Source of the DNA: Bacillota bacterium
GTDB taxonomy: Bacteria > Bacillota > Clostridia > Lachnospirales > Lachnospiraceae
DNA length: 64,000 bases
Assembly: GCA_023408815.1 (NCBI GenBank)
Contig: JAEYJO010000010.1
Span: 1 to 64,000, forward strand
Direction of reading: 5' to 3'
The number at the start of each line of letters is the position of its first letter. Positions within the stretch are counted from its first letter, which is position 1. Positions 43,901 to 52,690 of the stretch are shown piece by piece. The translations under genes were made by a program, and so were the position numbers. The notes under the pieces are model-generated. The model was given only the letters and a program-made list of their open reading frames with translations, was not told the origin of the DNA and made no database searches.

Positions 43901-46273
43901 ATGAATATTACTGAAGGAGACAGGAGCTTGAAGATAAGAATACCCGGCAAAAAGCTTTTTATCAAAAACTACAAACAACGATTATTAATCTGCATATTGA
44001 TTCCCGTTACCATTACCCTTACGTTATTTACTCTTCTGTGTGCTTTTTTACTTAATAGTATGCAAAAACAGCTGTTATTTCAATGTGAACAGGCTCACAA
44101 AAGTTTTTATAATAACTGTATGCTGGACTTTCAAAATCTTTATCAAAGCAGCCGCATGCTGGCTGATGATCAGCTATTTTTGGATGTTTACTTTTCCACC
44201 TCCACCTCCTTACAGCCTGCTGATTTTTATCAGTACGCCGAAATAGTGAAGCTGCTCAGCACCTTTACCGCCAATAAACCATATATACTGCAGGTCGGCT
44301 TTGTCAATGAATATATTGACCGCTTTATCTCTTCCAACAGCACCCTTCCGCTCAAATATTATTGGGATGATCCATCACAAGGTAATATCGTTAATAAAAA
44401 AAATTATATGGGAGATTATGAAAAAAGGGATGGTATCTTTCAATTTCAGGCACTTGATCGCCGTTTTAACCAAGATGTCATTCCTATGCTGCAATACCAG
44501 ATAGGGGAGTACAACCTGTCCTCCCCCTTGATCTACTATCTCAGCAAGTCTTACTTCTCCAGTACCTTCAATAACTTCAAATTAACATCCGACACCAGCC
44601 TTTATCTGTTCTCTCTCGACAACCAGCAGTTCATCGGCTCAAGTGATTCTTCTATGGAGCATTCAGTATATGAATGGCTGTTGAAGGATTCCTATTCCGA
44701 TAACGGCAATGATAAGGTAATTAAGCTCGACGGTATACCCTATTATTTTTTTGTCACGGCCTCAAAAAGCAATTATACTGATCCATTGCTTTTTATCTCC
44801 CTGATTCCCCGGTCCGACATTTTTAAACAGGCGAATTTCCCATGGCAGCTGGCATTACTGGCTCTTATCCTATCCGGTATCCTTACTACACTGCTGAGCT
44901 TTATTATGTCCTTTCACCTGTATTCACCCATAAAAGGACTTTTGGAGCTGATGCAGTTTCATGACTCCTCCTTGAAAGGAATGGAATTATCAAAGAGCGG
45001 CGGGGATGAGCTTAATTATCTGGAGAATCACATAAACAACCTTATCAACAGATACAGCGATTTGCAGACCGATATGAGCAATGTGCTTCCTACTGTTTAT
45101 TCCCGTTATTTTTTGAATATTTTCTATCAGAAAAATTATGAGAACAAAAGTCTGGAGCCCATTCTCCAAAACTACAATTTTCATTTTTTGTACGAGTATT
45201 TTTCCTGTTCTATTTTAGTTTCCTCTTTTTTTCCTGTTTTTGAACAGGATTTTAATGAGCATCAGCAGCACTTAATTGCAGGAAATCTGACCAAGATATT
45301 AGAAATATCCCAGGATGAGAAGTGCGTTAAATATGTATTCCAGCTGGCGGAAAACCGCTATTGCATTATCTGCAATGCCCCATATGAGAATCATACCGGG
45401 TTGTTAACAAAGGATTTTGATTTTTTACAGAATCTATTTGCTCAGGATATGGACTACATAAAATTTTACTTAGGCTGCGGTTCTACCTGTCGCACCATTC
45501 AGAACCTGACTGAAAGCTGGAAACATGCTAATATCGCGTCCTCCCAGCTTTCCACATTTGGCAAACAGAATATCTGCTTTTACCAGAAACCCCTACTTGA
45601 AAAGAAAGCTTTTCTAATGAAGCAGGCAGAGGAAAACCATTTAAGCACATACTTGTTACAAGGGAAGAAAAAGGAGGTGTTTTCGCTTATGGAGTGGATA
45701 ATAAGTCAAAATAAAAATGTATCCATAAGCGAGGATGCATTTAAGGATTTATATATCCATTTATATGAAATCGGTGAAACGATTCTTAGAAGAACTGAGA
45801 ATTCCGGATATCGCCTGATGGGTGAGGAGTACATTAATCTGTCCGCCTACATTCATAACCTGTCAAATCTTGAGCGATCACAGTATATTAATAAACTATA
45901 TGAAATGTTATGTCAGAAACAGACTGGTGAGATTCCTACCTCCTTTAATCTAGAAAAAATAAAAGAATATATCGATGCTCATTACCATGAGGACATCTAT
46001 TTGGAATCTTTGGCCGAGACCTTTGGCACATCACCCAAATATATGTCCAGAATATTAAAACAGGCTTTAGGCGTTCCCTTCAAGCAATATCTGACCGCCC
46101 TCCGGATTGCCAAGGCCAAAGATATGTTAACTCATACAAATGAGAAAATTGATGTGATTGCCTTAAAGTGCGGATTTAATAACAGCAATTCTTTTATACG
46201 GACTTTCAAGCAGATGACCGCTTCCACTCCTGGTCAGTTCCGTTCACTTTCGCATAATGTGGGCGAAACGTGA
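43901..46273 (+). CDS. Membrane-bound AraC-family regulator (one-component sensor)
   Basis: A 790-residue protein: TM1 at about residues 26-50, an extracellular domain of about 250 residues, TM2 at about 306-330, a short HAMP-like segment, a cytoplasmic middle region and a C-terminal AraC domain (IYLESLAETFGTSPKYMSRI, CGFNNSNSFIRTFKQ). This is the layout of B. subtilis YtdP/YesS-type regulators, which pair with YtcPQ/LplB transporters. The ATG at 43901 lacks a ribosome site; a TTG at 43928 has AAGGAG eight to ten bases upstream and may be the true start. It is divergent from the galactoside operon, which it probably activates via the direct repeats in between. Confidence 0.88.
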   Translation: MNITEGDRSLKIRIPGKKLFIKNYKQRLLICILIPVTITLTLFTLLCAFLLNSMQKQLLFQCEQAHKSFYNNCMLDFQNLYQSSRMLADDQLFLDVYFSTSTSLQPADFYQYAEIVKLLSTFTANKPYILQVGFVNEYIDRFISSNSTLPLKYYWDDPSQGNIVNKKNYMGDYEKRDGIFQFQALDRRFNQDVIPMLQYQIGEYNLSSPLIYYLSKSYFSSTFNNFKLTSDTSLYLFSLDNQQFIGSSDSSMEHSVYEWLLKDSYSDNGNDKVIKLDGIPYYFFVTASKSNYTDPLLFISLIPRSDIFKQANFPWQLALLALILSGILTTLLSFIMSFHLYSPIKGLLELMQFHDSSLKGMELSKSGGDELNYLENHINNLINRYSDLQTDMSNVLPTVYSRYFLNIFYQKNYENKSLEPILQNYNFHFLYEYFSCSILVSSFFPVFEQDFNEHQQHLIAGNLTKILEISQDEKCVKYVFQLAENRYCIICNAPYENHTGLLTKDFDFLQNLFAQDMDYIKFYLGCGSTCRTIQNLTESWKHANIASSQLSTFGKQNICFYQKPLLEKKAFLMKQAEENHLSTYLLQGKKKEVFSLMEWIISQNKNVSISEDAFKDLYIHLYEIGETILRRTENSGYRLMGEEYINLSAYIHNLSNLERSQYINKLYEMLCQKQTGEIPTSFNLEKIKEYIDAHYHEDIYLESLAETFGTSPKYMSRILKQALGVPFKQYLTALRIAKAKDMLTHTNEKIDVIALKCGFNNSNSFIRTFKQMTASTPGQFRSLSHNVGET

Positions 46274-46330
46274 AAACTGCAAAGAATAGAGATACAACAA
46301 AAGGAGATTTCAGCGATTATCACACTGTCT

Positions 46331-46696
46331 TTATTTATCACTTTTTGCCTGCTCCATGCAGTCTTTTACAGCAGTCTGAATCGCATCTCCGGTTACGGTG
46401 GCAGAGGCTATTGCGTCCACCTCCCAAGTCTGACTCTCCACAATTTTTGCAGGCAACTCTTCCACTGCCCGTTCACCAATTCCCATCGTTTCATTTTGTT
46501 CGGTTACTATAACGGATACAATGGATGTATCGTCAAACTCCACCCTGACAGTCACGTCACCAGCATAGCCTTCAACAGTTGCGGTATAACTTCCGGCGTT
46601 GTAGATACCGGAGCCGCTGCCGCATCCGGTAATAAGAAAAGAAATAAACAACATTGGTGTAAGCAGTTTCCTTATTTTATTTTTTGATTTTATCAT
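46331..46696 (-). CDS. FMN-binding domain lipoprotein
   Basis: A 121-residue lipoprotein beginning MIKSKNKIRKLL with a lipobox LITGC, then one FMN-binding domain: YTATVEGYAGDVTVRVEFDD and the C-terminal VDAIASATVTGDAIQTAV, the position of the S/T-G-A-T motif where FMN is attached to a threonine in RnfG/NqrC-type proteins. GGAG precedes the ATG, and the start overlaps the end of the ATPase gene by 20 bases. In an iron-siderophore operon it could pass electrons to ferric substrates outside the cell, but this is inference; similar lipoproteins of unknown role are common in clostridia. Confidence 0.82.
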   Translation of the reverse strand: MIKSKNKIRKLLTPMLFISFLITGCGSGSGIYNAGSYTATVEGYAGDVTVRVEFDDTSIVSVIVTEQNETMGIGERAVEELPAKIVESQTWEVDAIASATVTGDAIQTAVKDCMEQAKSDK

Positions 46697-47519
46697 TATC
46701 TTTTTCTCCATTTTTCTGACTCTGAAATGATTGCCCCCGCACGCCATAAGGAAGGCACACGGGCACTCCCAAAACAGGGTGCCGGATCACCTCTGCTTCC
46801 ACGTTAAATACTTCCCGCAGCGTAGATGGTATAATAACATCCTCAGGTGCACCAAAGCTATGCTTTTCTCCATCCTTGATCGCAATCAGGTAATCAGAAA
46901 ACATGATGGCGTGATTCAGGTCATGAAGAACCATTACAATGGTTACACCTCGTTCCGAATTCAATGTTCTAAGCAACTGCAGGATTTCCAACTGATGGGA
47001 AATATCCAGATAGGTGGTGGGTTCGTCCAGAAACAGGATATCTGTTTTCTGAGCCAGTGCCATAGCTATCCAAGCCCGCTGCCGCTGTCCGCCGGAAAGC
47101 TGGTCCATTTCCCGTCCGGCAAGTTCCGTCATACCTGTGCTCGATAATGCCCATGATATAATTTCTCTGTCTTTTGCAGTCACTCCCGCCAGTTTACTGC
47201 GATAAGGAAATCGTCCGTATTCCACGAGATCGCTTACGGTAATGCCGGTGGGTGTCTGTGCTCCCTGAGGCAGAAGCGCCAGCTTTTGTGCCACTGCTTT
47301 GGTAGGCATGCTGTGGATGGATTGACCCTCCAGACAAACAATACCTGCGGTTGGCGCAAGCAATCGTGACATGGTTTTTAATAATGTGGATTTGCCTGAT
47401 CCGTTGGAACCGATCAGGGTAGTAATCATACCGGAAGGTATCTCCAGGTCAATATCATGGAATACCGGAATATCATTATAACCGGCAGATAACTTATCTA
47501 CCGTAATACTGGATTTCAC
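46677..47519 (-). CDS. Siderophore ABC transporter ATPase, FecE/FepC type
   Basis: A 280-residue single-cassette ATPase: Walker A GSNGSGKST, signature LSGGQRQRAWIAMALAQ, Walker B ILFLDEPTTYLDISHQ and the switch histidine in VLHDLNHA. The DEPTTYLDI(S/A)HQ form is diagnostic of iron-siderophore and cobalamin importers. It is twelve bases downstream of the second permease gene. Confidence 0.93.
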   Translation of the reverse strand: MKSSITVDKLSAGYNDIPVFHDIDLEIPSGMITTLIGSNGSGKSTLLKTMSRLLAPTAGIVCLEGQSIHSMPTKAVAQKLALLPQGAQTPTGITVSDLVEYGRFPYRSKLAGVTAKDREIISWALSSTGMTELAGREMDQLSGGQRQRAWIAMALAQKTDILFLDEPTTYLDISHQLEILQLLRTLNSERGVTIVMVLHDLNHAIMFSDYLIAIKDGEKHSFGAPEDVIIPSTLREVFNVEAEVIRHPVLGVPVCLPYGVRGQSFQSQKNGEKDNDKIKK

Positions 47520-47531
47520 TTTTTCTACCTC

Positions 47532-48530
47532 CTATGTCTGTCTGCGAAGCAAATAAAGAAAATACGGTGCGGCCAAAACAGAAATCACAATTCCCACCGG
47601 TATCTCAATGGGCTGGAACATCGAACGCCCCATGGTATCCGCCAGTAGCAGGAGCAATCCTCCCATCAGCATGGTAACAGGCATGAGCAGGTGATGTCGT
47701 CCGCCTACAAATTTTCGTGCCATATGAGGGGCTACCAACCCCACAAATCCAATTCCGCCGCTGACGGAAATACAGCTGGAAGCCAGCGCCACCGCGGCAA
47801 TCAGCAGGATTCTCCGTTCCCGCTCTACCCGGACACCCAACCCGAGGGAGGTGTCTTCTCCAAGCAGAAGCAAGTCCAAAATTTTTGATTTAGTAAGAAG
47901 CAAAGGAATGAGAATCAGCAGGTAAGGCAGCATTGCTTTTACCTGATACCAGCCGGTTCCCCAGATATTTCCCGCCAGCCATCTGGCCACCAGTTGATAG
48001 CTGCTGTTTTCCATATCAGAAGCCATGATTAACATCAAGGCGGAAAAACCTGCCGACATGCCTATACCACCCAACAGCAAATATGGCGGACGGAGTTTCC
48101 CGTTTCGTTTGGAAAAGATATATAGAACAGCCGCCACCAAAAGCCCCCCCGCCATGGCGAACAGAGGCTGATAGAACACAGAGCTCACATGCAAAGAAGG
48201 GAATAACGCCAAAAACAGCATTACAGCAAAACCTGCTCCCGCATTGATACCAAGGATTCCGGGATCAGCCAGCGGATTTTCCGTTACGGCCTGCAAAATA
48301 CAGCCGGACAACGCAAGTCCCACTCCGCACAGAATAGAAAGCAGAATACGCGGCAGCCGGATTTGCAACAATACTACAGAGGCCTCCGCATCCCCGGGAT
48401 GAAGCAGACTGAGCACTACCTGAGAATACGGAATAGTTGCATACCCACTGTTAAGCGATAATAGAACAGCAGCCGGCAGGGCCGCCAAAAGAAGCCATGG
48501 CACAAGCTTTCGCCTTCTTTTGTTTTTCAT
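47532..48530 (-). CDS. FecCD-family siderophore permease 2
   Basis: A 332-residue permease with about nine to ten membrane helices of the FecCD/BtuC family. Visible blocks are RLPRILLSILCGVGLALSGC, NPLADPGILGINAGAGF and GFVGLVAPHMARKFVGGRHH. The gene overlaps the first permease gene by four bases. The two permeases form a heterodimeric channel for ferric siderophores. Confidence 0.94.
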   Translation of the reverse strand: MKNKRRRKLVPWLLLAALPAAVLLSLNSGYATIPYSQVVLSLLHPGDAEASVVLLQIRLPRILLSILCGVGLALSGCILQAVTENPLADPGILGINAGAGFAVMLFLALFPSLHVSSVFYQPLFAMAGGLLVAAVLYIFSKRNGKLRPPYLLLGGIGMSAGFSALMLIMASDMENSSYQLVARWLAGNIWGTGWYQVKAMLPYLLILIPLLLTKSKILDLLLLGEDTSLGLGVRVERERRILLIAAVALASSCISVSGGIGFVGLVAPHMARKFVGGRHHLLMPVTMLMGGLLLLLADTMGRSMFQPIEIPVGIVISVLAAPYFLYLLRRQT

Positions 48531-49546
48531 AAAACCGCTCCTTTCTTCTGCCAGGTCAAGGCCATAAAGACCGGGACACCAATGGCAGACACAAGAGCTC
48601 CCACCGGTGTATCAAAAGGAGCATTGATGCAGCGAGCCGCAATATCGGCCAGCACCAGCAGAATCGCCCCCGTCAGGGCAGATACCGGCAATAATCTCCG
48701 ATAATCCCCTCCCACGGCAAAACGGGCAGCGTGAGGAACAAGCAATCCTAAAAATGAAATTCCGCCCACAAGGGATACGCTTGCTCCTGCCAAAATCAAA
48801 ACGGCAGCAATTCCCATCAGACGTAACGACCATACCTTGATACCAAGTCCCTCCGCACTCTCTTCTCCCAAGGCCAGTACCGACAACCGCCTCCCAAGTA
48901 AGAGGCTGAAAAAGCCCGCGCATGTAATCCATGGTACGGTCAAAGTTAAACTCTTCCAAGTAATCCCGGACAGACTTCCCGCCGTCCAAAATGACAGTGC
49001 TTTTGAGAGCCCGAAGGTAAGAGAGATTCCCTGACTCAGTGCGGTAAGCAGTGCAGAAACCGCACTGCCTGCCAGGATGAGATGGATTGTTCCAGATTTT
49101 TGCCTGCCTATTCCCATCCCATATACCATGGCAACCGCCAGCGCCGCTCCAAGAAAGGCCGCGAACATCGTGCCTAAGGTGCTGAGAGAGGGGAGTAAAA
49201 CCGCCGTCAGAGCAACAAGAAATCCCGCTCCCGCATTAACCCCCAACAGACCGGCGTCAGCGAGAGGATTGCGTGTAACCCCCTGCATCACTCCCCCGGC
49301 AAGGGCAAAAGCCGCCCCGGTAAAACAGGCGGCCAGTACTCTGGGCATACGCATCTGAAGCATGACGCTTCCGATTTCCGAAGTCACTTCTGGATGAAGC
49401 AACGTGTAAATCAATATCTTGAAACTTCCTCCCGCCACCCCTATGCTGGCGGAAATCAGGATAGACAGCAATAGTACCGCTGTCAACAGTACCAGCAGCA
49501 ATCGGTAAGCTGTATTTGTTCTGCTCCCTTGTATGAGAAAGCACAT
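48527..49546 (-). CDS. FecCD-family siderophore permease 1
   Basis: A 339-residue permease of the FecCD family with blocks RMPRVLAACFTGAAFALAGG, NPLADAGLLGVNAGAGF and SFLGLLVPHAARFAVGGDYR. The ATG at 49546 is preferred because GGGAGGGG stands eleven bases upstream. The in-frame ATG at 49594 would overlap the binding-protein gene and has no ribosome site. Confidence 0.93.
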   Translation of the reverse strand: MCFLIQGSRTNTAYRLLLVLLTAVLLLSILISASIGVAGGSFKILIYTLLHPEVTSEIGSVMLQMRMPRVLAACFTGAAFALAGGVMQGVTRNPLADAGLLGVNAGAGFLVALTAVLLPSLSTLGTMFAAFLGAALAVAMVYGMGIGRQKSGTIHLILAGSAVSALLTALSQGISLTFGLSKALSFWTAGSLSGITWKSLTLTVPWITCAGFFSLLLGRRLSVLALGEESAEGLGIKVWSLRLMGIAAVLILAGASVSLVGGISFLGLLVPHAARFAVGGDYRRLLPVSALTGAILLVLADIAARCINAPFDTPVGALVSAIGVPVFMALTWQKKGAVL

Positions 49547-49583
49547 AGAGCTTTCATCCCCTCCCTGATTCCTCAGTTTTTTC

Positions 49584-50636
49584 TTACTCGACATTCGTGT
49601 GGTTTATAATGGCATTTGCCAGCTTTTCCATATATAACAGCTTTCCGTTAGCAGTGTAGGCCATATCGTATTGCAGATTGTTTTCGCCAAGATATACATT
49701 TCCGGACTGCACCGCCTTTAGATTCTGCCAGACGGGGCTCTCTTCTGTTTCCCCAACCTCGCCGTCATCACTGAAAAAGAAGATATGGTCCGCGTCAATC
49801 TTTGAGAAGTATTCCGCGTCAACCACTTCCCCCCATACATCTTCCGGAACACCGGAGGAGGGTTGCACTTCCAGTTCATCGTAAATAATCTCGCCGGGGC
49901 CGCCGGTCCGGTAAACATAATAGGAACCGAAATGTACGGAATTAGCTTCAATAACGGCAAACGTTTCATCGCCCACCACTTCCTTAGTATCTTCTGCCAA
50001 CCCGGCTGCTTTTGCATCATAATCTTTCAGCCAGCTATCCACAACATCCTCTTTGCCAAACCATTCACCCAATTGCTGAAAACGCCCCTTCCAGTTGACA
50101 TAACTAATATCATCATTAATCATAACAGTAGGTGCAATGGCCTTAAGCTGCTCATAGACCTTGTCATGACGGATATTCATAATAATCAGATCCGGCTGAA
50201 GCTCCGCTATCTTCTCAATATTTAAATCTCCGACTGCGCCCGAATAGTTTCCTACCGTTTCAATACTGTTTTCGCTAAAATAATCCTGAAGGTATTCCGG
50301 TACCGTTATTCCATCGAACATACTGGTGTTGGCGGACGCAACAAACGGCATTCCAAGAATAATCAGCTCATCGGCCGAACCGGAAACATCCACAATACGC
50401 TGAGGACTGGCCGGGATTTCCACAGAGCCCTTCATATCTTCCACTGTAATTGTATCAAGACTTTGACTCGATGCATCGGTTTCCTGTTCCTGCGGCGTAC
50501 TTTCATCCGATGCTTCAGTAACTTGTTCTTGTGACGTACTTTGGTCCGAATCTTGTGAGCTATTTGCCGTAGACGAGCACGCACTCAGTGCCATGGCAAG
50601 TATTAAACAAAACGGAATAATTAATCTTTTTTTCAC
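49584..50636 (-). CDS. Ferric-siderophore-binding lipoprotein
   Basis: A 350-residue lipoprotein with lipobox LSAC (C20), a repetitive Ser/Gln/Glu/Thr linker (two related SQ-rich units around residues 22-58) and a type III periplasmic binding fold (RIVDVSGSADELIILGM, IEKIAELQPDLIIM, KIDADHIFFFSDDG). It starts at GTG with AGGAGG seven bases upstream. It is the first gene of the iron-uptake operon, whose leader carries a GTTAG-N6-CTAAC operator candidate. It probably delivers a ferric siderophore or haem-like chelate to the FecCD permease. Confidence 0.93.
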   Translation of the reverse strand: MKKRLIIPFCLILAMALSACSSTANSSQDSDQSTSQEQVTEASDESTPQEQETDASSQSLDTITVEDMKGSVEIPASPQRIVDVSGSADELIILGMPFVASANTSMFDGITVPEYLQDYFSENSIETVGNYSGAVGDLNIEKIAELQPDLIIMNIRHDKVYEQLKAIAPTVMINDDISYVNWKGRFQQLGEWFGKEDVVDSWLKDYDAKAAGLAEDTKEVVGDETFAVIEANSVHFGSYYVYRTGGPGEIIYDELEVQPSSGVPEDVWGEVVDAEYFSKIDADHIFFFSDDGEVGETEESPVWQNLKAVQSGNVYLGENNLQYDMAYTANGKLLYMEKLANAIINHTNVE

Positions 50637-50671
50637 TTTAAATCCTCCTATTGTAATCTCATAATACTATT

Positions 50672-50687
50672 GTTAGAAGCGACTAAC
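50672..50687. promoter_or_regulatory. Operator candidate GTTAG-N6-CTAAC before the iron-uptake operon
   Basis: GTTAG (50672-50676) and CTAAC (50683-50687) form an inverted repeat 36 bases before the GTG of the binding protein, close to a TATTAT -10 candidate on the minus strand. The same repeat occurs in the promoter of the divergent AraC gene. Confidence 0.6.
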
Positions 50688-50776
50688 CTTAAACAGCATA
50701 CAGAAAATCTCCTCATCTTTCTGCTCCTGGACGGATTTTTTCTGCTCCCTCACGGAGCCTCTTTGAGAAGAAGCTA

Positions 50777-50805
50777 TTGACTGGTTAGGATTGACTAACT
50801 ATAAT
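50777..50805 (+). promoter_or_regulatory. Sigma-A promoter of the iron-linked AraC gene with embedded operator
   Basis: TTGACT (50777-50782), a 17-base spacer and TATAAT (50800-50805). The spacer contains GTTAG-N6-CTAAC (50784-50799), so a bound repressor would block RNA polymerase. The half-sites resemble DtxR/IdeR iron-box halves, but the AraC protein itself may also bind here. Confidence 0.7.
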
Positions 50806-50883
50806 GGAACTAAATCGCAGGTTCTATTCTACTCTCAGAAGGACTCTATTCGCGAAACACATAAGAAAATAGGTATTGATAAC

Positions 50884-51768
50884 ATGTCATATTTACCGTT
50901 ACAGTTTGAAGATTCAGAGATATTTCCTCAAAAAATAATCAGTATACGTCCGGATGTACATATCATGCTTTCCTCCGGAACTTTCTCAAAAGGAACAAAA
51001 CGGGAATCGGGAACTACATCTCCGGTTTTTGAATTAAGCTACAGCCGAAAGAATACCATGCGCGGAGAGGTAAATCATCAGCATGTGGAATTACAACCGG
51101 GGCATACCTCCTTAGGGTTTTTGGGAGAGGCAACTGGTCATTCAGAATACCAAAGCGGCGAAGAAGTTCAGTTGTACTCCATTTGGGTAAGTCCTGGTGC
51201 TTTTAACGGATTCTGTGAAGATGTGGGCGGCAGAAGCAATGTGGATTTCGCTTCTTTTCAGAAAGGCTCCTATTACCACTGCGATTTTAGAAGTGATGCG
51301 AGGGAAGAGAGCATAAAAAAAAGAGTAGAAGCCTGCTTTGACAAAAAGTCCGACCACTTAAACCGGCTTCTTGTGGAAAGCTGTATTCTGGAATTACTAT
51401 CTATTAATCTGGAAAAGCTGCTTTGTACGAACGATCAACACTATAATCTGACCAGAACGGACATCGAACGGTTGATGCATGCGCGTGAGATATTGTTAAA
51501 TCGTCTGGATTCTCCCCCTTCTCTGCTGGAACTGTCCCGTATTATCCAAATGAACGATTGCAAGCTAAAGCGGTCATTTAAACAGTATTTCGGATCAACA
51601 GTCTATGGTTTTATTCGGGACCAGCGGCTGGAAAATGCTTTCTCGTTACTTGAACAGGGGAAACACAATGTAAGCGAGACTGCCTTTGCTGTGGGGTATA
51701 CAAACGTAAGCCACTTTTCCCGGGCATTTCAAAGAAAGTTTGGCATTACTCCGGGCACTATGATTTAA
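50884..51768 (+). CDS. AraC-family regulator of the iron-uptake operon
   Basis: A 294-residue protein with an N-terminal ligand domain (about residues 1-180) and a C-terminal AraC domain (PSLLELSRIIQMNDCKLKRSF, VGYTNVSHFSRAFQRKFG). AraC proteins of this type (PchR, YbtA, AlcR) activate siderophore uptake genes when they bind the siderophore itself. The ATG at 50884 is chosen because the longer frame from TTG 50791 would start inside the promoter. The Shine-Dalgarno sequence is weak. It is divergent from the siderophore transporter and shares its operator motif. Confidence 0.88.
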   Translation: MSYLPLQFEDSEIFPQKIISIRPDVHIMLSSGTFSKGTKRESGTTSPVFELSYSRKNTMRGEVNHQHVELQPGHTSLGFLGEATGHSEYQSGEEVQLYSIWVSPGAFNGFCEDVGGRSNVDFASFQKGSYYHCDFRSDAREESIKKRVEACFDKKSDHLNRLLVESCILELLSINLEKLLCTNDQHYNLTRTDIERLMHAREILLNRLDSPPSLLELSRIIQMNDCKLKRSFKQYFGSTVYGFIRDQRLENAFSLLEQGKHNVSETAFAVGYTNVSHFSRAFQRKFGITPGTMI

Positions 51769-51789
51769 ATCCGTCAAGTTACCCTTTCC

Positions 51790-51850
51790 TATGATTCCAT
51801 CCATATTTCCGGACTATTGCCGGTTTGTTCCAGATTGTTGAGCGTCAGCT
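51790..51850. repeat. 61-base copy of kinase coding sequence in a spacer
   Basis: These 61 bases match 35138-35198, inside the YesM-type kinase gene, with one mismatch. Here they are noncoding and lie 20 bases after the AraC gene. They are joined directly to a coding remnant at 51851. The copy is nearly identical, so it is recent or under gene conversion. Confidence 0.9.
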
Positions 51851-51953
51851 TCTGCGCTGTCCCAAATGTGGGACTTCCATGTTGGTTGTGGAAATATACC
51901 ATAAAAAAACTGCACTCTTTGAACAATATCGAAAGGAAATAGGATATGGATAA
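51851..51953 (+). pseudogene. 3' remnant of an unidentified zinc-ribbon gene
   Basis: Directly after the duplicated segment an open frame reads ...LLRCPKCGTSMLVVEIYHKK... and ends at TAA 51951-51953 with no start codon. The CPKCG motif followed by a short basic tail is like the C-terminus of some transposases (for example IS91-like), but it is too short to assign. The rest of the spacer to 52052 holds only a weak CCGGA/TCCGG dyad near the end of the DhaL gene. Confidence 0.4.
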
Positions 51954-52052
51954 CTCCATTCTTTCTCAGCTTCCTTTAATGTCAAACAGTGCAGACCGGA
52001 CCATAAAGTTTAAATCCGGCTTATGAAACGGGTTTTCAATTGTTTCGTCAAA

Positions 52053-52688
52053 TCATTGTTCGTTTACAAACTTATACATTGCATCAAAGATGATAAAGAC
52101 TGATGTCGCCCCGGCATCCTGATAGCCTATGGCCCTTTCCATTAATGATTTTGCGCGCCCGAATTTAGCAATATAGTCTTTTGTATTTTCTACACCCTGA
52201 TATGCTCCATCTTTTGCAGCTTCCATAAGAATTGCCAAATCTTCTTTCTCTCCCTTCTCCAACGCCAATACTGCCGGTTCCAGTGCATCTATCATGGTCT
52301 TATCGCCAACCTGTGCCTTTCCTCTTTCCTTGATAGCTTCAAGAGAACCTCTCATGATCTTTGCCATACTATTACCATCTAATTCTGTAATAGTTTCTAA
52401 TCCTTTTATTCCTCCCAAAAACATAGAGCCAAAGATAACACCGGAAGCGCCTCCCATGGAATTTAACATGGCCATTCCTGTCGTTTTAAATACAGAATTT
52501 ACATCCTGAAAAGGTCTCTTTTCCTCTAATGCAGACTTCGCCTTTTCCATTCCACCGGACATGCCGATTCCATGGTCTCCATCCCCGATTTTACTGTCAA
52601 TTTCTGTCAGATAAGGCTTATTTTTAACTATCTCGTCACAAGCCCGGATTATCATATCCGTTGTTTGTTCTACTGTCAATACTTTCAT
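52053..52688 (-). CDS. dhaL: DhaL, ADP-binding subunit of a dihydroxyacetone-type kinase
   Basis: A 211-residue helical-barrel protein with the ATP/Mg site IGDGDHGIGM (three acidic residues hold two Mg ions), MGGASGVIFGSMF, GDKTMIDALEPA and the C-terminal RAIGYQDAGATS. The ATG at 52688 is chosen (family begins there; GGAG upstream), two bases after the DhaK stop. It phosphorylates the ketose held by DhaK. No DhaM gene is seen, so an ATP-dependent rather than PTS-dependent reaction is possible, or DhaM is elsewhere. Last gene of the operon. Confidence 0.92.
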   Translation of the reverse strand: MKVLTVEQTTDMIIRACDEIVKNKPYLTEIDSKIGDGDHGIGMSGGMEKAKSALEEKRPFQDVNSVFKTTGMAMLNSMGGASGVIFGSMFLGGIKGLETITELDGNSMAKIMRGSLEAIKERGKAQVGDKTMIDALEPAVLALEKGEKEDLAILMEAAKDGAYQGVENTKDYIAKFGRAKSLMERAIGYQDAGATSVFIIFDAMYKFVNEQ

Positions 52689-52690
52689 AA

